Source: Candidatus Azambacteria bacterium (GTDB lineage: Bacteria > Patescibacteriota > Minisyncoccia > GWC2-36-17 > WO2-46-25). From it: a DNA stretch of 37,175 nt. The position numbers and the translations under genes are program-made. Under the pieces are notes generated by a model. That model worked only from the letters and a program-made list of their open reading frames with translations. It was not told where the DNA came from and did not search any database. This document shows, one piece after another, positions 14,025 through 22,206 of this stretch; position 1 is the first letter of the stretch, and each line of letters starts with the position of its first letter. The stretch lies in NCBI GenBank assembly GCA_016234725.1, contig JACRAK010000010.1:1-37175 (forward strand), in the 5' to 3' direction.

Positions 14025-15401
14025 TTATATTTTGAACAGAGAAACTTTTTTCAAGAGAGCGCCGTCGAGGAAGTAGAGGTGATCGTCATAGCTGCTATAT
14101 GACACTCTGAGCGCTTGCGCGGCATCGGCGATATCATAGACATTGCGGTGATCCCGTCCGTCAAGCTCGATGAATTGTATCTTTTTTTCCGCGGTGAAAA
14201 AGATATGTTCGTTGTCGTAGGAGAACCATGTGATACCGGTGATAGGACGCGAAAGCCGCGTAATGAGCTCGGTGTCGCCAACTTTCTTTTTTGGCTGAAT
14301 AACCACGTCTTTCAAATAGTAGACGTGTATCTCGTTCTTATTGTGCCAAGCGAGCTTTTTATTATCATCTGAAAATGCCGCTGCAATGACATCATCCGCA
14401 ATACGCTTGAATGCGAGCTGATCGCCGTCATACAGATAGAGTGCGTTATCTGAGTCGATTATCGCGATATGTCCCGCGGTCGAGCGGATGATGCGGGAAT
14501 TCCCGTCAAAGTCCTCCAGCGGGGTCTCGATGATCTGATCGGTCTTGCCGGAGAGAAGGTCCTTTTCATAGAGGATCGTGGGGGCGGTTGTGGCGTATAC
14601 CGCTTTGTTCCCGAACATCTCAAAATTAACGATATTGTCCGCGATGACTGTTTTTTCGTGGGGCGAGCGAAGATCCACCGCATAGAGCGTGTTTGCGGTC
14701 GAGAGCGCGATTATCTTCGGTTCTCCCTTGCCGTATTGGCGTATTTTGACGTATCGCTCCACCTCGTCCTCTACGATCTCCGTCCGTTCTCTCGAGGCGA
14801 TATTAAAGAGATATTTCCTGCTTTTGTTCTTTTGGAGGCTCTCGATGATGAGATAGTCCTCATCCGCGCCGAAGCGCACTTTCCCGATCCGCTCTCCGTC
14901 TTCTGCCGCGAGCGGGATGATCTTGGGCGATGCGACGTCAAGGATTGCTATCCCGTTTTCTTTTATATAAGCTATCGCCGTGTTCGAATCCGACATGATC
15001 ATGTCGTTCACCTCCGTTTCGATGGTTTGCACTTTGCGTTCCTCCGGGATGAGAAAGATATTACGCGCCTCTGTGACGAGCTGCGGCTCCACTTTTAATT
15101 TCTTATCCCATGTAAGATATCCTCCTTTCCCTATCTTTACGGCATAATCTCCAGGAAGCAGCCGAGAGATCAGCTTTCCCTGCGTGAGCGGGAGTGCGCT
15201 GGTGGTTGCGGTAAGCCGGTCGTTGATGTGCACCAGTACGCCCTTGGGCGTTGTCGCGACGAATATCCCTCCCGTTTTCGCCAGGGAAAACGTCTTGAGA
15301 TCAAGCGCGTATCCCTGCGAGTATACGATCACTGCGGGCGACGCGATGAGGAATACGGCAAACAAAAGATAAAAATAAAGTTTTCGGCGCGTTGCGGTCA
15401 T
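14025..15401 (-). CDS. Membrane-anchored PEGA-domain protein with beta-propeller-like repeats
   Basis: 458 aa from ATG 15401, chosen because TATTAT lies 6 bases upstream; a start at 15419 would add MWYYYE. One N-terminal helix (LYFYLLFAVFLIASPAVIVY) acts as anchor or signal. A PEGA-like domain follows (IFVATTPKGVLVHINDRL ... LLPGDYAVKIGKGGYLTWDK). The rest, about 330 residues, is a series of short beta repeats (IAYIKENGIAILD, LYLYDGDQLAFKRI, KKIQFIELDGRDHRN) suggesting a WD40/TolB-like propeller. Likely a cell-surface protein; ligand unknown. Divergently transcribed from the dehydrogenase gene across 84 bases. Confidence 0.7.
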   Translation of the reverse strand: MTATRRKLYFYLLFAVFLIASPAVIVYSQGYALDLKTFSLAKTGGIFVATTPKGVLVHINDRLTATTSALPLTQGKLISRLLPGDYAVKIGKGGYLTWDKKLKVEPQLVTEARNIFLIPEERKVQTIETEVNDMIMSDSNTAIAYIKENGIAILDVASPKIIPLAAEDGERIGKVRFGADEDYLIIESLQKNKSRKYLFNIASRERTEIVEDEVERYVKIRQYGKGEPKIIALSTANTLYAVDLRSPHEKTVIADNIVNFEMFGNKAVYATTAPTILYEKDLLSGKTDQIIETPLEDFDGNSRIIRSTAGHIAIIDSDNALYLYDGDQLAFKRIADDVIAAAFSDDNKKLAWHNKNEIHVYYLKDVVIQPKKKVGDTELITRLSRPITGITWFSYDNEHIFFTAEKKIQFIELDGRDHRNVYDIADAAQALRVSYSSYDDHLYFLDGALLKKVSLFKI

Positions 15402-15447
15402 TTCATAATAATACCACACGACGCAAGAATCGAAAGGGCCATGAGTA

Positions 15448-15477
15448 TTGTGCGCGCAGCGGCCGGTATGCTATACT
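15448..15477 (+). promoter_or_regulatory. Promoter of the 2-hydroxyacid dehydrogenase gene
   Basis: TTGTGC (15448-15453), 18-base spacer, TATACT (15472-15477). The ATG at 15486 is 8 bases on, a leaderless arrangement. Confidence 0.6.
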
Positions 15478-15485
15478 GCACACAT

Positions 15486-16457
15486 ATGGAAAAGAAAATT
15501 TTTGTGACGCGGAGGATCCCCGAACGAGGGATCGATTTGTTAAAAAGCAAAGGGTATGCGGTCGAGGTGAGCGAGAAAGACGGCGTTCTTACGAAGGACG
15601 AGCTTATTACCCGTCTGAAGGAAGGAGCGTACGATGCGGTACTGTGTCTGCTTACCGATAAGATCGACGAGGACGTCTTTGTCGCCGGGGGGGCGCAGTG
15701 CAAGATATTTGCCAATTACGCGGTCGGTTTTGATAATATCGATCTTGAGGCGATGCGCCGCCATGCCATGACCGTCACGAATACTCCCGGCGTACTGACC
15801 GAAACCGTTGCGGAGCATACATTCGCGCTCATGCTTGCAATCGCGCACCGCATTGCGGAGGGCGATGCATACACGAAAGCGGGAAAGTATAAAGGGTGGG
15901 CCCCCATGCTGCTTTTGGGCACCGATCTTTTCGGCAAGACGCTCGGCGTGGTCGGGCTCGGCAGGATCGGCTCGCTTGTCGCGCATCACGCGGCAAAAGG
16001 GTTCGGCATGAAGATCATGTATTATGATCCGAAGCCGAATGCCGAATTTGAGAAAGAATACGGCGCGACATTCGCCGACCTGGAAACACTTCTTAAAGGG
16101 TCTGATTTCGTTTCTATCCATGTGCCACTGCTGCCGACCACTCGGCACCTTATCGGCGGGCCGCAGTTGAACATGATGAAAAAGACCGCGTACCTCGTGA
16201 ATACGTCACGAGGGCCGATCGTTGATGAGCAAGCACTCGTTACGGCATTGCGCGAAGGGACGATCAGGGGCGCGGCGCTCGATGTATTCGAACATGAGCC
16301 GGAACTGACGCCGGGGCTTGCGGAGCTAAGCAACGCCATTCTTACGCCGCACACCGCTTCCGCGACGGAAGAAACACGCTCGAAGATGGCGGAGCTTGCC
16401 GCGCAAAATATCATCGAGGCGCTCGAAGGAAGAACCCCTCCTAATAAGATAGTATAG
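15486..16457 (+). CDS. NAD(P)-dependent D-2-hydroxyacid dehydrogenase (glyoxylate reductase-like)
   Basis: 323 aa. Reduces 2-oxoacids (glyoxylate, hydroxypyruvate or similar) or oxidises the D-hydroxyacid. The Rossmann motif is VVGLGRIGSLVA; NYAVGFDNID, TPGVLTETVAEHTFALMLA, the catalytic Arg in NTSRGPIVDE, the Glu in DVFEHEPE and the His in LTPHTASATEET are all present. The exact substrate cannot be read from sequence; the overall pattern is nearest GyaR-type enzymes. It is monocistronic, with a promoter just before the ATG. The next gene has its own promoter. Confidence 0.88.
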   Translation: MEKKIFVTRRIPERGIDLLKSKGYAVEVSEKDGVLTKDELITRLKEGAYDAVLCLLTDKIDEDVFVAGGAQCKIFANYAVGFDNIDLEAMRRHAMTVTNTPGVLTETVAEHTFALMLAIAHRIAEGDAYTKAGKYKGWAPMLLLGTDLFGKTLGVVGLGRIGSLVAHHAAKGFGMKIMYYDPKPNAEFEKEYGATFADLETLLKGSDFVSIHVPLLPTTRHLIGGPQLNMMKKTAYLVNTSRGPIVDEQALVTALREGTIRGAALDVFEHEPELTPGLAELSNAILTPHTASATEETRSKMAELAAQNIIEALEGRTPPNKIV

Positions 16458-16472
16458 CGATTTCAGACGGGA

Positions 16473-16502
16473 TTGACCTCGGCACAGACTCTATGGTACG
16501 AT
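16473..16502 (+). promoter_or_regulatory. Promoter of rplY
   Basis: TTGACC (16473-16478), 18-base spacer, TACGAT (16497-16502). The leader to ATG 16532 is about 22 bases and contains a weak AAGGA. Confidence 0.6.
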
Positions 16503-16531
16503 GATACACCGTAAGGATTTTTAGGAAATAT

Positions 16532-17209
16532 ATGACGAAAATCAAAGCGCAACCAAGAAATGAAGCGGATAAAGTGGGCCCCATCAGAAAAGCGGGGGGT
16601 GTTCCTGCGGTTGTCTACGGCCATAAAGTGAAGAACGTAAGTCTTACCGTTGACGGCAAGTTATTTGCGAATGTGTATAAAAAAGCGGGGGAAACCACCG
16701 TGCTGGACCTGCATATCGAAGGAGAAGGCGCCGAGCGGAGCGTTCTCATCCACGACGTTGCAGTTGACCCGGTGCGGAGCGACATCATCCATGTCGATTT
16801 TTACGAAGTGAAGAAGGGTGAAAAGATCAAAACGCATATTCCGCTTGTATTTGAAGGCGAATCAGCCGCAGTAAAATCGGAAGGAGGCGTGCTGGTAAAA
16901 AATATCTATAAGGTGGAAGTCGAGGCGCTGCCCAAAGATCTTCCGCATGAGATCACTGTCGATATTTCCAAGCTCGCGACGTTCAGCGATACGGTGACGG
17001 TCGCGGATCTGCCTATCCCTGCAGGCGTAAAAGTATTTTCCGATCCGAAAGAAGTTATCGCAAAGGTAATGCCGCCGCGAACCGCCGAAGAGCTTGAATC
17101 GCTTGAAAAAGCAGCCGAGATGAAAGTGGAAGAGGTGAAGGTGGAAACGGAGGAAAAGAAGAAGGAACGCGATGCGGAAAAACTCGCAGAGAAGGAAGGA
17201 GAAAAATAA
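16532..17209 (+). CDS. rplY: 50S ribosomal protein L25 / general stress protein Ctc (bL25, TL5 type)
   Basis: 225 aa: the long two-domain form that binds 5S rRNA. The N-terminal L25 domain has IRKAGGVPAVVYGHK and VLIHDVAVDPVRSDIIHVDF. The C-terminal TL5 domain has VEVEALPKDLPHEITVDIS and SDTVTVADLPIPAGVKV. The final ~35 residues are a Lys/Glu-rich tail. Complete; only 21 bases before the next gene, which may be co-transcribed. Confidence 0.93.
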   Translation: MTKIKAQPRNEADKVGPIRKAGGVPAVVYGHKVKNVSLTVDGKLFANVYKKAGETTVLDLHIEGEGAERSVLIHDVAVDPVRSDIIHVDFYEVKKGEKIKTHIPLVFEGESAAVKSEGGVLVKNIYKVEVEALPKDLPHEITVDISKLATFSDTVTVADLPIPAGVKVFSDPKEVIAKVMPPRTAEELESLEKAAEMKVEEVKVETEEKKKERDAEKLAEKEGEK

Positions 17210-17230
17210 TCTCTCAGGAAACCGTTTGTT

Positions 17231-18607
17231 ATGTTTCCTTCGGCGCAAATTACAAATATAAGCAAGACGATCACAAAAGCCCCACGAGCGCGGATATGCG
17301 TGGGGCTTTTGTGCGTCTTGGGTATGTGCGTGTACGCGGGAGCCGCGCCCGCGCTCGCGCAAGAGAGCGCTGCGGAAAGTGAAAAAGCGCAGCTCCAAGG
17401 CCAGCTCAAAGAAGTGCAGGAACAGATCGAGATCTACCGGCAGAGCATTGAAGGTGCGCGCAGCGCACAAAAGTCGCTCAAGGGAGAGATCACGACATTG
17501 GATACGGCGGTACAAAAACAAAAATTGCAATTAAAGGAGATCGAGCTCATCCTGCGGGAAGTGGAGAACGATCTCAAAGGGAAAACGAAAGAGATCAGCT
17601 CGCTTGAGGGCCGCCTGAAAGAGAAGCGACTCCTGCTTCAACTCTCGTTAAAACAATTACAGGAATATGATGCCGTAAGCTGGGTTGGCGTTCTATTTTC
17701 CGGGGAAAGCCTTTCTGATTTCTTCAATCAGGTACGATATGTGAAGAACATTCAAGCTGATATCAATGATTTCATCGCAAATATCGACAGTATCCGCAAT
17801 AACCTCGAACAGGAAAAGGCTGATCTGGAAGATGAAAAAGAGGATGTTGTGCGATTGAAGAGTTTAAACAGCTTGCAAAAGAGCTCACTGGAACAGAAGC
17901 AGAAAGAAAAAATAGTACTGCTCGAAAAAACAAAAGGACAAGAAAAGCTCTATAACGAGGGCATAAAAAAATCGAAAAAAGACATCACGCTTATCCGCCA
18001 GCAGCTCTATACGCTCCAGAGCGTCGGTGTTTCAATGTCGTTCGAGGAAGCGCTTGCAAAGACGCAGTTCGCGGGGCAAAAAACCGGTATCCGCCCGGCA
18101 TTCCTTCTTGCGATCTTTCAAGTCGAATCAAAGCTCGGCACCTATCTCGGCGGCGGTTCATGGCGAGTGGATATGAAGCCGAAGGAGCGCCCGCTTTTTT
18201 TGCAAGTGACGAGCGCACTGGGGCTTGACCCGGATGCGATGCCGGTGTCGAAACGGCCTTCATACGGGTGGGGAGGCGCCATGGGCGCGGCGCAATTCAT
18301 TCCTTCCACGTGGCTGATCTATGCCGATCAGATCGCGAGCTTGACCGGGCACAACCCGCCGTCGCCGTGGGATATCGAAGACGCTTTTGTCGGCTCAGCG
18401 TTGAAGCTTGTCGGGAACGGCGCGGGGAGCCAGGCGTATAAAGATGAGCATAAAGCCGCGGCGATGTATCTCGCCGGCGGAAATTATAAGAAAAAAGTGG
18501 CGCAGGCGTATGCGAACAACGTCATGGATTGGGCCGATTATTATCAGGGCCAGGTTGATGCGCTCTCGGGCGTCAGTATAAAGAATATCTCACTCTCCGG
18601 CAGCTAA
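17231..18607 (+). CDS. Exported coiled-coil lytic transglycosylase
   Basis: 458 aa. Signal peptide: basic start, hydrophobic [16 protein letters not shown], cleavage near ALA-QES. Residues about 45-250 are a long coiled coil resembling the EnvC/CwlO/PcsB family ([20 protein letters not shown]). The C-terminal catalytic domain, about 275-445, is a soluble-lytic-transglycosylase/MltB-like fold: [15 protein letters not shown] with the likely catalytic Glu at about 298, and [16 protein letters not shown]. It probably cleaves peptidoglycan in division or growth. Its 3' end overlaps prfA (opposite strand) by 18 bases. The signal-peptide codons contain a terminator-strength hairpin (17272-17313). 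Confidence 0.85.
   Translation: MFPSAQITNISKTITKAPRARICVGLLCVLGMCVYAGAAPALAQESAAESEKAQLQGQLKEVQEQIEIYRQSIEGARSAQKSLKGEITTLDTAVQKQKLQLKEIELILREVENDLKGKTKEISSLEGRLKEKRLLLQLSLKQLQEYDAVSWVGVLFSGESLSDFFNQVRYVKNIQADINDFIANIDSIRNNLEQEKADLEDEKEDVVRLKSLNSLQKSSLEQKQKEKIVLLEKTKGQEKLYNEGIKKSKKDITLIRQQLYTLQSVGVSMSFEEALAKTQFAGQKTGIRPAFLLAIFQVESKLGTYLGGGSWRVDMKPKERPLFLQVTSALGLDPDAMPVSKRPSYGWGGAMGAAQFIPSTWLIYADQIASLTGHNPPSPWDIEDAFVGSALKLVGNGAGSQAYKDEHKAAAMYLAGGNYKKKVAQAYANNVMDWADYYQGQVDALSGVSIKNISLSGS
17272..17313 (+). terminator. Terminator-like hairpin inside the signal-peptide codons
   Basis: Perfect 15-bp stem CACAAAAGCCCCACG/CGTGGGGCTTTTGTG with a 12-base loop, lying at about codons 14-28 of the transglycosylase gene and 63 bases after rplY. 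The T-run forms part of the stem, so termination is not certain. It could end rplY transcripts or attenuate the downstream gene. Confidence 0.6.
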
Positions 18608-19648
18608 CGCCTTGTGTATGTCATCGAGCATCGTGCTGATGTCGCCGTCCATAATGCCTTCGATATTGTGCCAGCTTAATTTTGCGCGGTGGTCGGTAAC
18701 CCTATCTTGAGGAAAATTATAGGTGCGTATTTTTTCTGAGCGATCGGCGGTGCCGATCTGTTCTTTGCGCAGCTTGCCGCGTTCCTCCTGTTCCTTTTCT
18801 TTCTGCGCTTGCGAGATCTTTGCCTGCAATATCCGCATCGCTTTTTCTTTGTTCCGCGCCTGGGACCGTTCCGCCTGCGAGGCGACGACAAATCCGGTCG
18901 GAATATGAATAAGCCGCACGGCGGTTTCCACCTTGTTCACGTTTTGTCCGCCCGCGCCGCCGGAGCGGTATGTTTCCATCCTAATGTCCGCCTGATTGAT
19001 AGTGACGTCGCTTTCCTCCGCTTGGGGAAGGACCGCGACGGAGACCGTTGACGTATGGATGCGCCCTTGCTTTTCGGTGTCGGGAATGCGCTGGACGCGA
19101 TGCACGCCGCTTTCATGGCGTATTTCGTTGTATACGCCTTTTCCGGTCATTTCAAATACGATCTCCTTGAACCCCCCGAGCGACGTCTGGCTTGAATCGA
19201 CGAGTGTAAGGTCCCATCCTTTTCGCTGGGCGTACCGCATGTACATGCGGTAGAGCGCGCCCGCAAACAGCGCTGCTTCGTCGCCTCCCGCTCCCGCGCG
19301 GATCTCGACAATAGCGCTTTTGTATTTTGCGTATATATTGGGGGAGAGAAGCTCTTTGAGCTCCTTTTCCTTTTTTTCCTTCTGTGCGCGCAGATCGATG
19401 ATCTCTTCTTGCGCGAGTTCCGCGAGCGCGGTATCTTCCCCTGATGCGACAAGCGACTCGTTGCTCTGTATCTCAGTATCGATCTTGCGTATGCGCGCGC
19501 GCAGCGCGAGTATTTCTTCGATCTCCGCGTAACGCTTTGCGAGCGCAGCACGCGCCTTTAAATCAAAAACAGCTTCGCTGCGGGCGAGCTGCTCTTCTAG
19601 GTCGCGGTGCTCGGCCTTGAGCGCCTCGATTTTCTTTTCATCGATCAC
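18590..19648 (-). CDS. prfA: Peptide chain release factor 1
   Basis: 352 aa. Terminates translation at UAA/UAG. The GGQ tripeptide is at 233-235 ([16 protein letters not shown]). The stop-codon-reading loop is [14 protein letters not shown], giving PDT in place of the common PAT or PVT. Full length; ends in a TGA stop, consistent with UGA also being a stop in this genome. The start ATG overlaps the rpmE stop in ATGA, so the two are coupled. The usual neighbour prmC, which methylates GGQ, is not in this window. Confidence 0.95.
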   Translation of the reverse strand: MIDEKKIEALKAEHRDLEEQLARSEAVFDLKARAALAKRYAEIEEILALRARIRKIDTEIQSNESLVASGEDTALAELAQEEIIDLRAQKEKKEKELKELLSPNIYAKYKSAIVEIRAGAGGDEAALFAGALYRMYMRYAQRKGWDLTLVDSSQTSLGGFKEIVFEMTGKGVYNEIRHESGVHRVQRIPDTEKQGRIHTSTVSVAVLPQAEESDVTINQADIRMETYRSGGAGGQNVNKVETAVRLIHIPTGFVVASQAERSQARNKEKAMRILQAKISQAQKEKEQEERGKLRKEQIGTADRSEKIRTYNFPQDRVTDHRAKLSWHNIEGIMDGDISTMLDDIHKALAAGE

Positions 19649-19869
19649 TTTTTTGCGGGTTTTTTGGGAGTGGCGTTTGCGATCTTTCGCTTGAATTTCT
19701 CAACGCGTCCGGTCGCATCGACGAGCTTTTCCTTGCCGGTATAGAATGGATGGCAAACACTGCAAATTTCTACGTCAATTTGCTTCATGGTGGCGCCTGT
19801 TGTGAACGTGTTTCCGCACGCACACACTACTGTCGCCTGATGATATGGGGGGTGGATTTCTTTTTTCAT
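19645..19869 (-). CDS. rpmE: 50S ribosomal protein L31 (bL31), zinc-binding form
   Basis: 74 aa. [20 protein letters not shown], with Cys pairs in VCACG and [11 protein letters not shown], is the C+ (zinc) version. The C-terminal tail is Lys/Pro/Ala-rich. First gene of the rpmE-prfA operon. Confidence 0.95.
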   Translation of the reverse strand: MKKEIHPPYHQATVVCACGNTFTTGATMKQIDVEICSVCHPFYTGKEKLVDATGRVEKFKRKIANATPKKPAKK

Positions 19870-19878
19870 ACGATGGTC

Positions 19879-19907
19879 ATTGTATACGAATCAGCCCGGT
19901 TTGTAAA
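19879..19907 (-). promoter_or_regulatory. Promoter of rpmE-prfA
   Basis: On the minus strand TTTACA (19907-19902), 17-base spacer, TACAAT (19884-19879). The start codon is 9 bases downstream, again leaderless or nearly so. Confidence 0.6.
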
Positions 19908-19933
19908 GCGTTTTTAACTATGGCGGTCGGGGC

Positions 19934-19962
19934 TTGCCATTTTCACTCAGAAATGGTATATA
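19934..19962 (+). promoter_or_regulatory. Promoter of the 19998 gene
   Basis: TTGCCA (19934-19939), 17-base spacer, TATATA (19957-19962). A leader of about 28 bases contains the Shine-Dalgarno CAGGAGGT (19986-19993). Confidence 0.6.
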
Positions 19963-19997
19963 TGAAACAAATTTCATATCACCCACAGGAGGTTGTC

Positions 19998-20381
19998 ATG
20001 GAAGGAATGGAAGGAGTTGCCGTCACGGTCATAAGCATCGGGGGCAATGAGCATTTCGGGATCTGCTTCGCGAAAGAAAGGCTCGACGCAGCGAGTATTA
20101 AGGTAGTGCGGGACACGCGTTTTACCTTGATCCGCGATAAACAGCCTGACGCACGGGAGGAGTTAAGGGTCGCCGTGGAAAAGTCTGTTAAAGCATCCCG
20201 CGCGATCGCGGTCGTCATCGCGTCCTACCGAAAAGAGAGTATTTCGGGAAAAGCACGGGAAGAGGAGATAAGGCGCGCCATAGAGACCGTCAGGTCGTGG
20301 AAGCTCCCTGTTAAAAAGATATTCGGCATCTGCTTCAATGGGAGAGGAGATGAGAAGCAAATTATGATAAGCACATTATAG
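19998..20381 (+). CDS. Small cytoplasmic protein of unknown function (127 aa)
   Basis: ATG 19998 is chosen because CAGGAGGT sits 4 bases before it; an in-frame ATG at 19961 overlaps the -10 box. The sequence alternates beta-like stretches (GVAVTVISIGGNEHFGICFA, AIAVVIASY, KKIFGICFNG) with charged helices (AREELRVAVEKSVKASRA, EEEIRRAIETVRSW), suggesting a compact alpha/beta domain. No signal peptide or membrane segment. I recognise no family. Own promoter and terminator make it a single-gene unit. Confidence 0.65.
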   Translation: MEGMEGVAVTVISIGGNEHFGICFAKERLDAASIKVVRDTRFTLIRDKQPDAREELRVAVEKSVKASRAIAVVIASYRKESISGKAREEEIRRAIETVRSWKLPVKKIFGICFNGRGDEKQIMISTL

Positions 20382-20406
20382 GGCGCCAATGGCGCCCGCA
20401 CAGCAA

Positions 20407-20436
20407 GCCCCCGCGCCAACACGCCGGGGGTTTTTC
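20407..20436 (+). terminator. Intrinsic terminator after the 19998 gene
   Basis: GCCCCCGCG pairs with CGCCGGGGG (one bulge), followed by TTTTTC. A second small perfect hairpin, GGGCGCC/GGCGCCC, lies just upstream (20381-20397), starting at the stop codon. Confidence 0.85.
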
Positions 20437-20438
20437 AT

Positions 20439-20467
20439 TTGTGTGAAAAGGAAATATGTGGTACGAT
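20439..20467 (+). promoter_or_regulatory. Promoter of lemA-htpX
   Basis: TTGTGT (20439-20444), 17-base spacer, TACGAT (20462-20467). The leader to ATG 20501 is about 27 bases without a clear Shine-Dalgarno. Confidence 0.5.
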
Positions 20468-20500
20468 CATGCGATACATAGTAACCATAAACGCAAACAT

Positions 20501-21121
20501 ATGAACACCATTTTTCTTATTATTGCGGTAGCGCTTGCGGCAGGCGTGGTATTTAAAAGTATTTCGCTTAAATTAGCGGTGCTTGTCCTTGCGGGCGCGC
20601 TCGTGGCATGGGGAATTGCCATATACAATCAATTCGTCCAGCTTTCAAACAGAGTTGCCGAAGCGTGGTCGGACATCGAGGTGCAGATGAAGCGCCGATA
20701 TAATCTCATTCCGAATTTGGTGGAAACGGTAAAAGGATATGCCGGGCATGAAAAAGAAGTGTTTGAAAAGGTCACGGAAGCGCGCGCCCGGGCGATGGGC
20801 GCGCAGTCGCTCGCAGACCATGCAAAAGCGGAGAACATGCTTTCCAGTACGCTGAAATCATTGTTTGCGGTGTCCGAAGCATACCCTCAGCTCCGCGCGA
20901 ACGAGAATTTTCTCGAGCTTCAGCGCGAGCTGACGGATACGGAAGATAAGATCCAGGCGTCCCGCCGCTTCTATAACGGCAATGTGCGCGATTATAATAC
21001 GCTCGCCGAATCGTTCCCGTCCAATCTCATTGCGAACGCCTTTACATATGCGAAGAAAGAATTCTTCGAACTCGAAGAAAGCGAAGCGGCGGCGAAAGAG
21101 CCGGTTGCCGTGAAGTTTTAG
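20501..21121 (+). CDS. LemA family protein
   Basis: 206 aa. An N-terminal membrane segment (IFLIIAVALAAGVVF ... LAVLVLAGALVAW) is followed by the helical LemA domain: IYNQFVQLSNRVAEAWSDIE, VQMKRRYNLIPNLVETVKGY, LRANENFLELQRELTDTEDK and the late NVRDYNTLAESFPSN. LemA proteins are often encoded beside membrane proteases, as here with htpX. The precise function is not established; a link to membrane-protein quality control is inferred from the neighbour. Confidence 0.93.
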   Translation: MNTIFLIIAVALAAGVVFKSISLKLAVLVLAGALVAWGIAIYNQFVQLSNRVAEAWSDIEVQMKRRYNLIPNLVETVKGYAGHEKEVFEKVTEARARAMGAQSLADHAKAENMLSSTLKSLFAVSEAYPQLRANENFLELQRELTDTEDKIQASRRFYNGNVRDYNTLAESFPSNLIANAFTYAKKEFFELEESEAAAKEPVAVKF

Positions 21122-21142
21122 CATTTTTTGTTTTCTTTTATT

Positions 21143-21175
21143 TTCTAGCTTCTAGATTCTAGCTTCTAGATTCTG
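21143..21175. repeat. Heptamer tandem repeat in the lemA-htpX gap
   Basis: TTCTAGC/TTCTAGA/TTCTAGC/TTCTAGA/TTCTG: four and a half units of period 7 alternating C and A at the seventh base. TTCTAGA and CTAGATTCTAG are also self-complementary, so it can fold. It ends 3 bases before the htpX start. Confidence 0.9.
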
Positions 21176-21178
21176 CCC

Positions 21179-22087
21179 ATGAGCACTATTTATACCCATC
21201 AGGCATCAAACGTACGCAAAACGTGGGTCATTATGTCCGCGTTTTTGGTATTTATCATTCTTGTCGGGTGGGTGTTCGCGCAGGCGATGCAAACTTCAGG
21301 TGTGCTATATGTCGCGGTCGCCTTCGCGCTTATCATGAATGTGGCGAGCTATTGGTATTCCGATAAGCTGGTGCTCATGATGACGCACGCAAAAGAAGTG
21401 CAAAAACAGGACGCGCCGGAGTTGTATCGTCTTGTCGAAAATATTTCCATCACCGCAGGCCTCCCGACGCCGAAGGTATATATCATCAATGAGCCGGCAC
21501 CCAATGCATTTGCCACGGGGAGAGATGAAAAGCATGCGGTAGTGGCGGTGACCGCAGGCCTGCTTGAGCGGCTGGATAAAACCGAGCTTGAAGCGGTACT
21601 TGCGCATGAGCTCTCGCATATCGGTAATAAAGATATGCTGGTGTCGACCGTTGCGGTGGTGTTGGTGGGGTTTGTGGCGCTACTTTCCGATTTTTTTCTC
21701 CGCTGGACGATGTATGGCGGGGGCAGGCGGCGCGATGACAGGGGAGATGGGCGCGCGCAGGCATTATTCTTGATCATCGGTATCGTGCTTGCCATACTTG
21801 CCCCGCTTGTTGCTACGCTGCTGCGGCTTGCGGTATCGCGCAGCCGGGAGTTTCTTGCCGATGCATCGGGCGCGATGCTTACGCGCCACCCCGAAGCGCT
21901 CGCAACCGCGCTTGAAAAGATCGCAAGCGACCCCAACGAGCTTCGCACTGCAAACCACGCGACCGCGCATTTATTTTTTGCCAATCCGTTTAAGAACGGC
22001 GAAAAGAAAGGTTTTCTCACCAAGTTATTTATGACCCACCCAACTACCGAAGACCGAGTACGCGCATTGCGTGAAATGAACATATGA
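21179..22087 (+). CDS. htpX: Membrane zinc metalloprotease HtpX homologue
   Basis: 302 aa. M48 family, degrading damaged membrane proteins. Two N-terminal helices (VIMSAFLVFIILVGWVF, LYVAVAFALIMNVASYW), the zinc motif HELSHIGNKD at about residue 143 with the third ligand Glu in SREFLADASG, and two further helices around residues 155-220. The C-terminus MTHPTTEDRVRALREMN is the family ending. Probably co-transcribed with lemA. An echo of the last 17 codons lies 60 bases downstream. Confidence 0.93.
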   Translation: MSTIYTHQASNVRKTWVIMSAFLVFIILVGWVFAQAMQTSGVLYVAVAFALIMNVASYWYSDKLVLMMTHAKEVQKQDAPELYRLVENISITAGLPTPKVYIINEPAPNAFATGRDEKHAVVAVTAGLLERLDKTELEAVLAHELSHIGNKDMLVSTVAVVLVGFVALLSDFFLRWTMYGGGRRRDDRGDGRAQALFLIIGIVLAILAPLVATLLRLAVSRSREFLADASGAMLTRHPEALATALEKIASDPNELRTANHATAHLFFANPFKNGEKKGFLTKLFMTHPTTEDRVRALREMNI

Positions 22088-22110
22088 TGATAGATTGTCA
22101 ATAATTCTCG

Positions 22111-22143
22111 CCCGCTTAAGTTTGCGAAGCAAAGTTTGGCGGG
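22111..22143. repeat. Palindromic element after htpX
   Basis: Arms CCCGCTTAAGTTTGC and GCAAAGTTTGGCGGG pair at 12 of 15 positions around GAA. It separates htpX from the htpX 3'-end echo. Confidence 0.65.
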
Positions 22144-22146
22144 TGA

Positions 22147-22200
22147 ACCCACCCGCCCGTAGAAGAGCGCACGCGCGCCCTGCGGGAGATGAACGTATAA
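22147..22200 (+). pseudogene. Remnant of the 3' end of a second htpX allele
   Basis: Reads THPPVEERTRALREMNV-stop, 12 of 17 residues identical to the end of htpX (22034-22087). Most codon differences are at third positions, so it comes from a diverged allele and not from a fresh duplication. It is closer to the general HtpX consensus (THPPTEER) than the intact gene. No start or upstream coding is left. Confidence 0.75.
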
Positions 22201-22206
22201 AACAGT

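Noticed and set aside
14469-15098. 209-codon plus-strand frame across the PEGA gene
   Set aside because: Arg/Asp-rich antisense frame. The opposite strand has an anchor helix, a PEGA motif and beta repeats.
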